DNA of 64,000 bases from [Actinomadura] parvosata subsp. kistnae (GTDB taxonomy: Bacteria; Actinomycetota; Actinomycetes; Streptosporangiales; Streptosporangiaceae), in contig NZ_OOHJ01000018.1 in the NCBI RefSeq assembly GCF_900323885.1, positions 3,273,001 through 3,337,000 of the forward strand. Direction: 5' to 3'. Positions 18,049 through 25,041 of the stretch are shown here, piece after piece (positions within the stretch are counted from its first letter, which is position 1; every line of letters starts with the position of its first letter). Under the pieces are notes generated by a model. It was not told the origin of the DNA, did not search any database, and saw only the letters and a list, made by a program, of their open reading frames with translations. A program made the position numbers and the translations under genes.

Positions 18049-19028
18049 CACGCGGCACCTCCCGCGCTGGTGCCGGTCGTCAGGGCGGGCCGGTCGGTGA
18101 ACGCCTCATCGCTCAGCAACGCCTCGTGGCGCAGCCGGGTGACGATGTGCCGCACGCCGGCGTCGAGCGGCTCGGCGACCGGCTCGACGCCGGCCGGGTC
18201 GCTGTCCTCGACGGGCTCTGTGGGCCAGTCGGCCAGCCGGGCGTTGATCAGCTCGACCGCGCGCCGCTCGGTGATGCCGAACCGGTCGATCAGGTGGTCC
18301 GGGTGCGGCGGCCGGCCCTGCATCCGCAGCGTGACCATGACCTCCTCATCGACCACCTCGCCGATGATGGTCCGGGCCGCGGTGCGACTGAGCTTGAACC
18401 GGTCGGACAGCTTGCGCTCCGACAGCGGCTCATGGGCGATCACACTCGCCTCATAAGCCAGCCGGGCAGCCTCCTCGACCGTGGCTGCCACGGCGGCAAA
18501 GGGCTCGTTCGGCTCGGCGGCCTCCTGCTCGGTGCGGTCCTCGACCGGCTCGGGCGCGGGCTCGGGAACAGGCTCGGCGGCGGGGCGCGGGGTGCGGCGC
18601 AGCATGCCCATCAGCAGCTCGTAAGCGACCACGAGCACGATCGGCGCGACCGCGCTGATCAGGCTCGATGCCAGGCCGCCGGACCAGCCGTGCGCGACGT
18701 TCGCCGCGAGGGTGGCCACCGCGCCGGCGATCAGCGCGAGCCGGGCCAGCCACGGCGCCTTGTCGCCGCGGCGGGAGGCGTCGAGCATGACGAGCGATCC
18801 CATGATGATCACGCCGTCGATCAGAACGGGCAGCGTCCACGCCGTCGCGACCGGCTCGCCCGCCGTCATAGCCAGGCCGTGCTGGTGGCGGAAGCTAACG
18901 TAGGCGGCCACGCCAGCGATGACGGACACGACGGCGATGGCGGTCCGGCGGGTGGCCAGGCCCGCGGCCACCCTGACGCCGGGCGGGGCGGGCGGCGGGT
19001 TGGCCGGCTCGGTAGGGTTCGGGTTCAC
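18048..19028 (-). CDS. DUF2637 membrane protein with C-terminal HTH-like region
   Basis: 326 residues. The N-terminal half has four membrane helices of the DUF2637 type (AIAVVSVIAGVAAYVSF, TLPVLIDGVIIMGSLVML, LALIAGAVATLAANVAHGW and VAPIVLVVAYELLMGML). A Pro/Glu linker follows, then a helix-turn-helix-like segment (KLSDRFKLSRTAARTIIGEV). The start is a GTG with AAGGAGA eight bases upstream. Proteins of this type are common in AICE and plasmid transfer operons. Confidence 0.82.
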   Translation of the reverse strand: MNPNPTEPANPPPAPPGVRVAAGLATRRTAIAVVSVIAGVAAYVSFRHQHGLAMTAGEPVATAWTLPVLIDGVIIMGSLVMLDASRRGDKAPWLARLALIAGAVATLAANVAHGWSGGLASSLISAVAPIVLVVAYELLMGMLRRTPRPAAEPVPEPAPEPVEDRTEQEAAEPNEPFAAVAATVEEAARLAYEASVIAHEPLSERKLSDRFKLSRTAARTIIGEVVDEEVMVTLRMQGRPPHPDHLIDRFGITERRAVELINARLADWPTEPVEDSDPAGVEPVAEPLDAGVRHIVTRLRHEALLSDEAFTDRPALTTGTSAGGAA

Positions 19029-19123
19029 AGTCTGGCTCTCCTTGTGAAGCGGGGACAGATTGAGGTCCCCGACCGGTGTTGCGACCACGGGTCGGGGACC
19101 GCTTACGGTGGACGGCGGCACGG

Positions 19124-19507
19124 TCAGGCGGCGGCCTGCTCGGCGCAGTCGTTGCAGATGCCGAGCCGGTGCGACAGCACGTAGCCGACATCGCGCAGGC
19201 ACTCGGGACAGGTCCGGCGGGTGGCATTCGCCTTGGCGAGGGCGGCACGCTGCCGGACGGTCGCCGCGCGCTTGGGCAGGGCCAGGCGCACGTCGTACAG
19301 GAAAGCGACCCGAACGCCACCACGGGCGCGGTAGCGGCGAGAGCTCCACAACACCTGCCCCTGCACGTCCTGACCACCGGGCCGAAGCCCAGCGGCGGTG
19401 AGCTGACGGCGGGTCAGCAGGTGCGGCGGCGCCATCCGCCACGGCCAGGTGGGCAGCGCGTAGCGCTGGCCGGTCGGGTCCCAGAAACGGGCACGGATAC
19501 GGCTCAC
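19124..19507 (-). CDS. RRQRL-type zinc-binding AICE protein
   Basis: 127 residues. It has the LLTRRQLTAAGLRPGGQDV segment typical of this AICE-associated family, a basic middle part and a C-terminal zinc site TCPECLRDVGYV...GICNDC. Probably a DNA-binding accessory factor. It lies between whiB and the DUF2637 gene. Confidence 0.75.
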   Translation of the reverse strand: MSRIRARFWDPTGQRYALPTWPWRMAPPHLLTRRQLTAAGLRPGGQDVQGQVLWSSRRYRARGGVRVAFLYDVRLALPKRAATVRQRAALAKANATRRTCPECLRDVGYVLSHRLGICNDCAEQAAA

Positions 19508-19539
19508 GAGTCCATCACCGACTTCGCAACAGGAAGCCG

Positions 19540-19935
19540 TCAGGCCGCCTCGCGCGGCGTGGGCGTCGAGGCGCCCTGGCCGCCGGCGAACGCGGCGAGC
19601 TCGTCAGGAGTCAAGCCCGCCCACACGCCCGTATCGGGGCGGGCGTCGAGGGCGTAGAACAGGCACGAGGCCCACACAGGGCACTCGGCGCACACCTCGC
19701 GGGCAACCTGCTCGCGGGCGGCTCGGGCGTCGGCGGGCTCCTCGGCAAAGGCGTCGGGGCCGGTGTGCAGGTCGGGGTCGAATCGGCAGGCGGCCTGCTC
19801 GACCAGGTGGCGCGGCATACCCTTGATAACCGAGGCCAGTAGGGCTCGATAACCACGGGCGGCGTCCCGGACCAGCCGGGACTGTGCCTTGTCGTAGGCG
19901 TCATCGAATGTGGTGAACGTTCCGGGCGGCTTCAT
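19540..19935 (-). CDS. WhiB-family iron-sulfur regulator
   Basis: 131 residues with the WhiB signature: one Cys in AACRFDPDLH, the CAECPVWASC triad, and a GVWAGLTPDEL turn that serves as the G[VI]WGG-like motif. It would bind a 4Fe-4S cluster and act through the sigma factor. It is the first gene of the long minus-strand operon of element 1, so it may couple transfer to host redox or developmental state. Confidence 0.9.
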   Translation of the reverse strand: MKPPGTFTTFDDAYDKAQSRLVRDAARGYRALLASVIKGMPRHLVEQAACRFDPDLHTGPDAFAEEPADARAAREQVAREVCAECPVWASCLFYALDARPDTGVWAGLTPDELAAFAGGQGASTPTPREAA

Positions 19936-20138
19936 TGCGAGTCCCTTCGGATTGGTGCGCCTCGGGGTATTTGGACTGCAAGGCGTGGGCTCGACGCCCC
20001 ACGCGAACCGCCTTTTCGGTGGGAGGCGGTGGCCCGATGAAGTTTTCGCAAGCAGCAGGCGCTACAGCCCTCGGCGCGCGGCTTGAGCCGCCTTCCTAGG
20101 GGTCTTTCGGGCTGCGCATAGATCTCGCCTAGGCGACT

Positions 20139-20188
20139 ACTCGACTAGAGGAGCTCTGATACATGTATCCCAGACTCGTCTAGAGGAG
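20139..20188. promoter_or_regulatory. operator-like repeats upstream of the element-1 transfer operon
   Basis: Direct repeats ACTCGACTAGAGGAG (20139-20153) and ACTCGTCTAGAGGAG (20174-20188) flank the perfect palindrome GATACATGTATC (20158-20169). The site lies between the GntR gene and whiB and resembles the palindrome GTACA-N4-TGTAC upstream of the GntR gene itself, so it is a candidate KorSA-type operator. Confidence 0.55.
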
Positions 20189-20199
20189 TCAAGTGCTGT

Positions 20200-20345
20200 C
20201 AGTGAAGCCGCGCAGCGGGTTCTTTCCGTGCGGGAGTGAGGAGGAAGACGCGCCAGCCACGGGTGACCGCAACGAGTGCCTCGCGCATAGTCGAAGCGTG
20301 CGAGTCCGGCGGAGGCCGCCCACGCGCGGCTCACGGCGCCGGAGG
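20200..20345 (-). pseudogene. collapsed remnant of a methyltransferase/prim-pol gene pair
   Basis: The minus strand at about 20300-20345 resembles the methyltransferase motif region (SGAVSRAWAASAGLA versus SGAVSRAWAAFTGLA). About 20205-20290 resembles the start of the prim-pol gene around 11850-11940. The order matches the intact pair at 12.1-11.9 kb, with the intervening part deleted and frames broken. It is a decayed second copy. Confidence 0.6.
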
Positions 20346-20352
20346 CGGGCAA

Positions 20353-21135
20353 CTATCTCGCAGGAAGCTGGTATGAGAGCACGTAGGCATCGCTCGACAT
20401 CACGGTGTCGCAGACTTCTACAGCCATCCCATCCTCTGCGAAGGCTGTTCGCACCAGGTGAAAGACCGGCGTGCCAGGCGCAAGCCTGAGGGCTTTGACC
20501 TCTTCACGTAGCGGCATTCGCGCCTTGATCTCTTCGTCGAAGTGATCCAGCCGATAGCCCATCTCCTCCAGGCGGGCATAGATGCCGCCTGGTCCCGTGT
20601 CGGGCTCAGCGATCCGTGTTCCCCCAGCGATCGCTGCAGGCAGGTAGGAGACGGCAGTCTCTACAGGATGACCATTGATCAAGTAGCGGCGGGACCGCAC
20701 AAGGACTTTGTCTCGGGTGGTTAGACCTAGCCGCTTCGCCACGTCGGACGAGGCGTCCGCCTCGCTGATCTGGATGGAATCCACCGAAGGCTTGCCGCCT
20801 GCCTCCTCAGTCTCCGCGATGAAGGCAGCCTTCCCGCGGTCTCGGTGACGTCGAGCGAAGCGGTCAGAAGCCAGCCGGCGGACTGGTGGGCGCGAACGAA
20901 CAAAGACGCCACGCCCATGCTCCGCAACGGTCAAACCCTCACCCTGGAGAAGCTGTAGTGCGCTCCTGACAGTCATGCGTGCGACGCCATAGTGCGTCAT
21001 GAGTGTGGCCTCGGATGGCACCTTGGCGCCAGGTGCGAGATCCTTCCGCTCGATAGCCTCGCGGAGGTGATCGGCGATCTGCTTGAACACGGGGCGGTCC
21101 GATGTTGGATCCAAGCCAGGAAGGGTGAGTTCCAT
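20353..21135 (-). CDS. GntR/HutC-family repressor (KorSA-like)
   Basis: 260 residues. It has an N-terminal GntR winged helix (PVFKQIADHLREAIERKDLA, PSEATLMTHYGVARMTVRSALQ) and a C-terminal UTRA effector domain. By position (divergent from the Nudix gene, at the non-int end of an AICE) it is the equivalent of pSAM2 KorSA, which represses element excision and transfer. Candidate operators lie at 21157-21170 and 20139-20188. Confidence 0.85.
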   Translation of the reverse strand: MELTLPGLDPTSDRPVFKQIADHLREAIERKDLAPGAKVPSEATLMTHYGVARMTVRSALQLLQGEGLTVAEHGRGVFVRSRPPVRRLASDRFARRHRDRGKAAFIAETEEAGGKPSVDSIQISEADASSDVAKRLGLTTRDKVLVRSRRYLINGHPVETAVSYLPAAIAGGTRIAEPDTGPGGIYARLEEMGYRLDHFDEEIKARMPLREEVKALRLAPGTPVFHLVRTAFAEDGMAVEVCDTVMSSDAYVLSYQLPAR

Positions 21136-21156
21136 TGTGCGTCAACTCCTCCACTC

Positions 21157-21170
21157 GTACATACGTGTAC
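21157..21170. promoter_or_regulatory. GTACA-N4-TGTAC palindrome between GntR and Nudix genes
   Basis: A 5-bp inverted repeat in the 77-bp divergent promoter region, followed by further TAGCTTG/TCTAGCTAG-type repeats up to about 21195. A likely operator controlling both divergent genes. Confidence 0.5.
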
Positions 21171-21212
21171 TAGCTTGGAAGTCTAGCTAGGTTCTAGCGC
21201 AGAGGATGAGTC

Positions 21213-21653
21213 ATGGATCAAGAGTCGCGTCACTCCGTGAGCGTCGCTGGTGTCGTTGTGGACGATCAGGGCAGAGCGTTGCTTATTCAACGTCGGGACA
21301 ACGGCCACTGGGAGGCTCCCGGTGGAATCCTTGAGCTTGATGAGGACATCATCAGCGGTGTGCGGCGCGAGGTCAGAGAAGAGACGGGCCTCGATGTTGA
21401 GCCGGAGCAGCTTACTGGCGTATACAAAAACATGAAACGCGGCATTGTTGCGCTCGTTTTTCGCTGTCGCCCATTTAGTGGATCTCTGACAGAGACGAGC
21501 GAATCGCAGGATTTTCGTTGGGTGACCGCGGAAGAGGTTCGCGCACTGTGCGTCCCTGCATTTGCCATTCGCGTTCTCGATGCCCTTAGCGGCAACGACA
21601 CACCTTTTATTCGAGAACATGACGGCGTTACTGTTACAGGCATCAACATCTAG
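21213..21653 (+). CDS. Nudix hydrolase, Pif-like
   Basis: 146 residues with a complete Nudix box (GGILELDEDIISGVRREVRE followed by ETGL, about residues 38-60). In pSAM2 the immunity factor Pif is a Nudix protein that blocks redundant transfer between cells carrying the element, and it lies beside korSA. This gene has the same position, next to and divergent from the GntR repressor. The role in immunity is inferred from context; the hydrolase fold is clear. Confidence 0.8.
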   Translation: MDQESRHSVSVAGVVVDDQGRALLIQRRDNGHWEAPGGILELDEDIISGVRREVREETGLDVEPEQLTGVYKNMKRGIVALVFRCRPFSGSLTETSESQDFRWVTAEEVRALCVPAFAIRVLDALSGNDTPFIREHDGVTVTGINI

Positions 21654-21683
21654 TGACGCGTCGGGTGTCTGCTCCAAGCCAAA

Positions 21684-22073
21684 TTATTCAATTCGCATGA
21701 ACTCGGGTGGGCGGTCGTCGTAGTAGCCGAAACTGTAGTCAAAGCCACCCCAAGCGCGCGCTGTTATTATCCCGTGCACTTCCTCAGCGAACGCCTCAAG
21801 TTCTGGTCGATAGCCTCTCTCTAAGTCGTCTGGGTCGTGTTCGGCATAATCGAAGTCGGGAGACGTAAAGGCGATCCAGAGGCGCAGCAGGTGGTCGGTC
21901 TCCTCCCATATGCCACTCCCGTACGGGCCTATTCGCCAACTCCTCGCCTTCATCAGACGCATAATGTCGTAGGCAAGCTCCTCTATCTCGGGAGCTTCTC
22001 TAATTGCTTGTACAGGCATATCACCGCGGAGTCGCTCGTCGAAGATCGGCGACTCGAAAGTCACCGAAAACAT
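21684..22073 (-). CDS. unknown protein downstream of the HNH endonuclease
   Basis: 129 acidic residues (MFSVTFESPIFDERL to PPEFMRIE) with predicted mixed alpha/beta content and no membrane segment. It starts 46 bp downstream of the HNH gene on the same strand, so it is probably co-transcribed with it. GC content is visibly lower than in the element backbone. It could be a regulatory or protective partner of the nuclease; no family is recognised. The ribosome-binding site is weak. Confidence 0.6.
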   Translation of the reverse strand: MFSVTFESPIFDERLRGDMPVQAIREAPEIEELAYDIMRLMKARSWRIGPYGSGIWEETDHLLRLWIAFTSPDFDYAEHDPDDLERGYRPELEAFAEEVHGIITARAWGGFDYSFGYYDDRPPEFMRIE

Positions 22074-22119
22074 GAGCGGCAGGAATCTCAACACGTGGCC
22101 AGTTCCTTTACAACTTGCG

Positions 22120-23025
22120 CTATCTGCTCGACCACTCCGAATGCCTCCAATTGAGGGCGTCGCGGTGCGGGGGACGAGGCAAATCCTTGAGACCTGCAGG
22201 ATACCGAATTCCCAAATCGTCGAGACTTGGTCCGCCGTCCCTGATAACCACCTCCAGTGTGTCGGGGTCGAAGGCAAAAAGATGGGCATCAAACGCCCGA
22301 TGCAAGGCCACATTAAGGGGAATTCCATTGCGCGGGTCGTCGGTCCCCCCTTCGGCGTGGCCCATAATGTGAGCGGCCTCTAGCATCTGAGGAACTGACA
22401 CTCCAGACAGTGGGCAGCGGGGGCCATATCGCTGGAACACGCGCAGTTTGAATACGCGTTGATTGGGGCGTGCTTTCGTCTTACGCGTCTTGGTGTTTTC
22501 GGAACTGCGTGTTAGCTGAAATGGTTCTTCGTCGGAGGTGTCTTCTGTTTCCAGTTTTGCCGGGAAGGTATTATCGAAACTGATGGAAAAAATTTGGCTT
22601 CTGTCCTCCCATCCCTCTACCCATCCTAGAAAAATGTCACGCCATTTATCGCTGGGTTGTGTTATGACGAATATTGGCAGACGTGCTTCGGCGGAAGCCT
22701 TGAGGGCGGCGATCTCGGATGCATCCCTTCCCGCTGGTCGCTTGGTCGCAGGATAATGGTAGATAATCCCGTTTCTCGTCAGGTCATCCGCATAGTGACG
22801 GCCCGTATGGAGTACGGATATGCAGAAGCCATGTGGATGTAGTGACTTGGTTCTTGCGGCGTCGGACCAAACACCCTGCGCGCCACCATAGGCGCCGAGA
22901 TGTCGCACTTCGCCGGCAGTCACTCGAACTACATTGGTAGCGCGGGACAAGGATTGAAGCTGCGCCCATACCGACATGCGCCAGTCCAGCTCGCGCGTCA
23001 CCGCCGCAGGGTCTACAACATGCAT
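22120..23025 (-). CDS. restriction-like HNH endonuclease (COG3440-type)
   Basis: 301 residues. The C-terminal half holds an HNH_2-type nuclease: RVFQRYGPRCPLSGVS, EAAHIMGHAEGGTDDPRNGI, PLNVALHRAFDAHLFAF. The N-terminal half contains GVWSDAARTKSLHPHGFCIS and HTGRHYADDLTRNGIIYHYP, a pattern like the YDG/SRA-type reader domains found in restriction endonucleases that cut modified DNA. It is accessory cargo at the far end of AICE 1, with lower GC than the neighbouring transfer genes, suggesting separate acquisition. A defence role against phage or competing DNA is inferred. Confidence 0.78.
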   Translation of the reverse strand: MHVVDPAAVTRELDWRMSVWAQLQSLSRATNVVRVTAGEVRHLGAYGGAQGVWSDAARTKSLHPHGFCISVLHTGRHYADDLTRNGIIYHYPATKRPAGRDASEIAALKASAEARLPIFVITQPSDKWRDIFLGWVEGWEDRSQIFSISFDNTFPAKLETEDTSDEEPFQLTRSSENTKTRKTKARPNQRVFKLRVFQRYGPRCPLSGVSVPQMLEAAHIMGHAEGGTDDPRNGIPLNVALHRAFDAHLFAFDPDTLEVVIRDGGPSLDDLGIRYPAGLKDLPRPPHRDALNWRHSEWSSR

Positions 23026-23217
23026 CGGTTCTCATACCCCTTCCTCTGCTTCGAACTTGCGGCCTCGCTGGTCGAAGAGTACGGCAAAGCACTGACAGAA
23101 TGAGGTCTCTACGAGGGGCAGCGGACAGTGCCGCTAGGGGATGGCTGTGTCGAATGCACGCGAAGCATGCCGGGCACAAGGATAAAGGTGCAGGTCAGAG
23201 CCGATTCCAAGGATGTC

Positions 23218-23267
23218 CTGTAAAACCGTCGGCTCAGCCTACGCAAGTTCGAACCTTGCACCTGCCA
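23218..23267 (+). repeat. att core 2 (junction of elements 1 and 2)
   Basis: Exact 50-bp copy of the tRNA-Tyr 3' part (see 7857-7906). The 5' half of the tRNA is absent, so this is not a functional tRNA gene. Confidence 0.93.
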
Positions 23268-23286
23268 CCAGCAGTAACAGCAGGTC

Positions 23287-23306
23287 AGAGGCCCTTCGGG
23301 GCCTCT
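23287..23306 (+). terminator. short hairpin just inside the element-2 left end
   Basis: AGAGGCCC-TTCG-GGGCCTCT, an 8-bp stem with a UUCG tetraloop, followed by TCTGCGTTT. The same hairpin is at 37522-37541 in element 3. It takes the place of the tRNA terminator when this element type abuts the tRNA. Confidence 0.75.
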
Positions 23307-23488
23307 TCTGCGTTTCAGGGGTGTGCAGCCAGATGCCGCTCTGAGCGGCCTGTTGTCGCTGGTCCACCAATATGCGTGCAATGATCTTGGGCGCGTTTCC
23401 GCAGGTCGGGCCTTGGTTCCGGCCAATACACGGCCAAGAGCAAGAGCCCCGGTGGTGGCCGGAGCTTTGGGCGGGGTTGAGGTGTGGG

Positions 23489-24853
23489 TCATGCGGCGAG
23501 GGCGTCGCCGATCCGCTTGTTGGCGATCTCCTGTTGGCCGTCGATGCACTTGGCATAGACCCTCAGCAGGACATCGACGCTGTGGCCCGCTCGTTCGGCC
23601 ACATCCGGGGCTGACACGCCCGCGTTGAGCCAGAGGGACACCGCCGCGTGCCGGAGATCATAGGGACGCTTGGCGACCGGAGAGGCGACCTGGGCGGGCG
23701 TGAAGGCCAGGACCCGAGCGGCCTGCCACACCTCTGTGTAGGCGGTCGAGGCGACGACCCCACCTCGCTCACTGCGGAAGATCCGGCCGTCCTTGGCCGT
23801 TCCGTACTCGGCGATGTGCTCGCGGAGGATCTTGACCAGTTCGGGAGGGACGGGCACCGGTCGGACGTCTTGTCTGCCCCGGTGCTTGAGGCCGCGTTCC
23901 TCGTGCGCGTCCCCTGTGTCAGTCCACTGCGTGTTGACCTCGGGGCGGGACACGTCGATCGTCAGCCGTCCCCAACCTGAGGCGGGCAGGTGGCAGTCCT
24001 GGACGCGGAGGCCGACGGCTTCGGTTGGTCGAAGGGCGGCGTAGTACATGCAGGCGAAGAGGGCCATGAGTCGCCGGCCCCTGCCGCGTCGGCCTACGTA
24101 GGTCACCGCGGTCAGCAGCTCTTGTGCCTGGCGAGGGTTCACCACGACGCGAGGGTCCACCGTCTCCGTGGTCTTGGGGGGCTTCCACTTGATCTTGTGC
24201 AGCGGATTTGCCGAAAGTTCTTCCAGCTCTACCGCATACTCCAGGAGGGCGTGGAAGACGGCGCGCTTGCGGGCGATCGTCGTGGACGCTGCCGCCTTGC
24301 CGTCGAGGCACAGCGTCAGGGCGTGCAGGGCGAGCCGCACGGTCTTGGCTTCCTCCAGGCTGGCCAGGTCGAGCGACGCCGCCTTCATCCAGGCCACGGC
24401 GGCAGTGTGCTGCTGCGGCACGGTCGGGCGCTTGTCTTCAGGCAGGAGGAGGAGCTTACGGAGAACCGTGCGCAGCTCGCGGGCATCAGGGCGGCCCGCC
24501 CGGTCCTTGGTCAGGGCAGGCAGGACCGTCGCCAGGGCATCGGACATGCTGTCCCGGCTCTTGGCCGCTGCATGTGGCCACTTCATCTCTATGAACGCCT
24601 GGGCGAACTCCAGGACGCTCCGAGCGTCCTTGGCCTTGATCATGGACATCGGTAGCCCCGAGTCCACGTCGAAGGCTTCACCACGCTTGGCGGCCTGGCG
24701 CAGGTCTGACAGGAAGCTCTCGGCGAGGGCCTTGGTCCGGTAGGTCTTCGAGGAGCGCTTGCGGGCCACGGACCAGCGGACGACGTACGAGGGCGTCTTG
24801 CTGGACTTGTTGCGAGTGATCTCGAAGAACTTCACGTCGTACGAGGTCGTCAT
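23489..24853 (-). CDS. int: tyrosine-family site-specific integrase of AICE 2
   Basis: 454 residues, homologous over its length to the element-1 integrase. Catalytic features are the box I arginine in YYAALRPTEAVGL, the box II segment RPYDLRHAAVSLWLNAGV, AGHSVDV and the nucleophile in LLRVYAK near the C-terminus. Its ATG overlaps the xis stop. The C-terminal 85 residues closely match the integrase fragment at 37743-38000. Confidence 0.93.
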   Translation of the reverse strand: MTTSYDVKFFEITRNKSSKTPSYVVRWSVARKRSSKTYRTKALAESFLSDLRQAAKRGEAFDVDSGLPMSMIKAKDARSVLEFAQAFIEMKWPHAAAKSRDSMSDALATVLPALTKDRAGRPDARELRTVLRKLLLLPEDKRPTVPQQHTAAVAWMKAASLDLASLEEAKTVRLALHALTLCLDGKAAASTTIARKRAVFHALLEYAVELEELSANPLHKIKWKPPKTTETVDPRVVVNPRQAQELLTAVTYVGRRGRGRRLMALFACMYYAALRPTEAVGLRVQDCHLPASGWGRLTIDVSRPEVNTQWTDTGDAHEERGLKHRGRQDVRPVPVPPELVKILREHIAEYGTAKDGRIFRSERGGVVASTAYTEVWQAARVLAFTPAQVASPVAKRPYDLRHAAVSLWLNAGVSAPDVAERAGHSVDVLLRVYAKCIDGQQEIANKRIGDALAA

Positions 24854-25041
24854 GCGACGCTCCGGAGGGATTCGAGCCAGGCGTTGAGGTCGCTGCGGTA
24901 GATGCGCAGTTCACCGTTGGGCAGGCGGATGCCCTCCGGTGCCTTGCCGACCTCACGCCAGCGGTAGAAGGTCCGGCGGGAGACGCCGCCGAGTTCGTCG
25001 AGGACCTGTCGAACGGTCAGCAGCTCGTCTCGTGCGGTCAT
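24850..25041 (-). CDS. xis: excisionase, HTH_17 type
   Basis: 63 residues (MTARDELLTVRQVLDELGGV ... NGELRIYRSDLNAWLESLRS) with the same winged-helix pattern as the element-1 Xis. It overlaps the rep stop upstream and the int start downstream, giving a rep-xis-int operon as in pSAM2. Confidence 0.9.
   Translation of the reverse strand: MTARDELLTVRQVLDELGGVSRRTFYRWREVGKAPEGIRLPNGELRIYRSDLNAWLESLRSVA

Larger units (their letters stand above)
7857..23267 (-). mobile_element. AICE 1, prim-pol type, integrated in tRNA-Tyr
   Basis: About 15.4 kb bounded by two 50-bp direct repeats of the tRNA-Tyr 3' end. The gene content is a complete AICE set: integrase and excisionase at one end, a prim-pol plus DUF3631 replication module, SSB, an FtsK-type transfer ATPase, small membrane proteins, a DUF2637 protein, WhiB, a GntR repressor, a Nudix protein and an HNH endonuclease cargo gene. 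Most genes form one overlapping minus-strand operon from about 19.9 kb to 8.0 kb. Confidence 0.9.
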
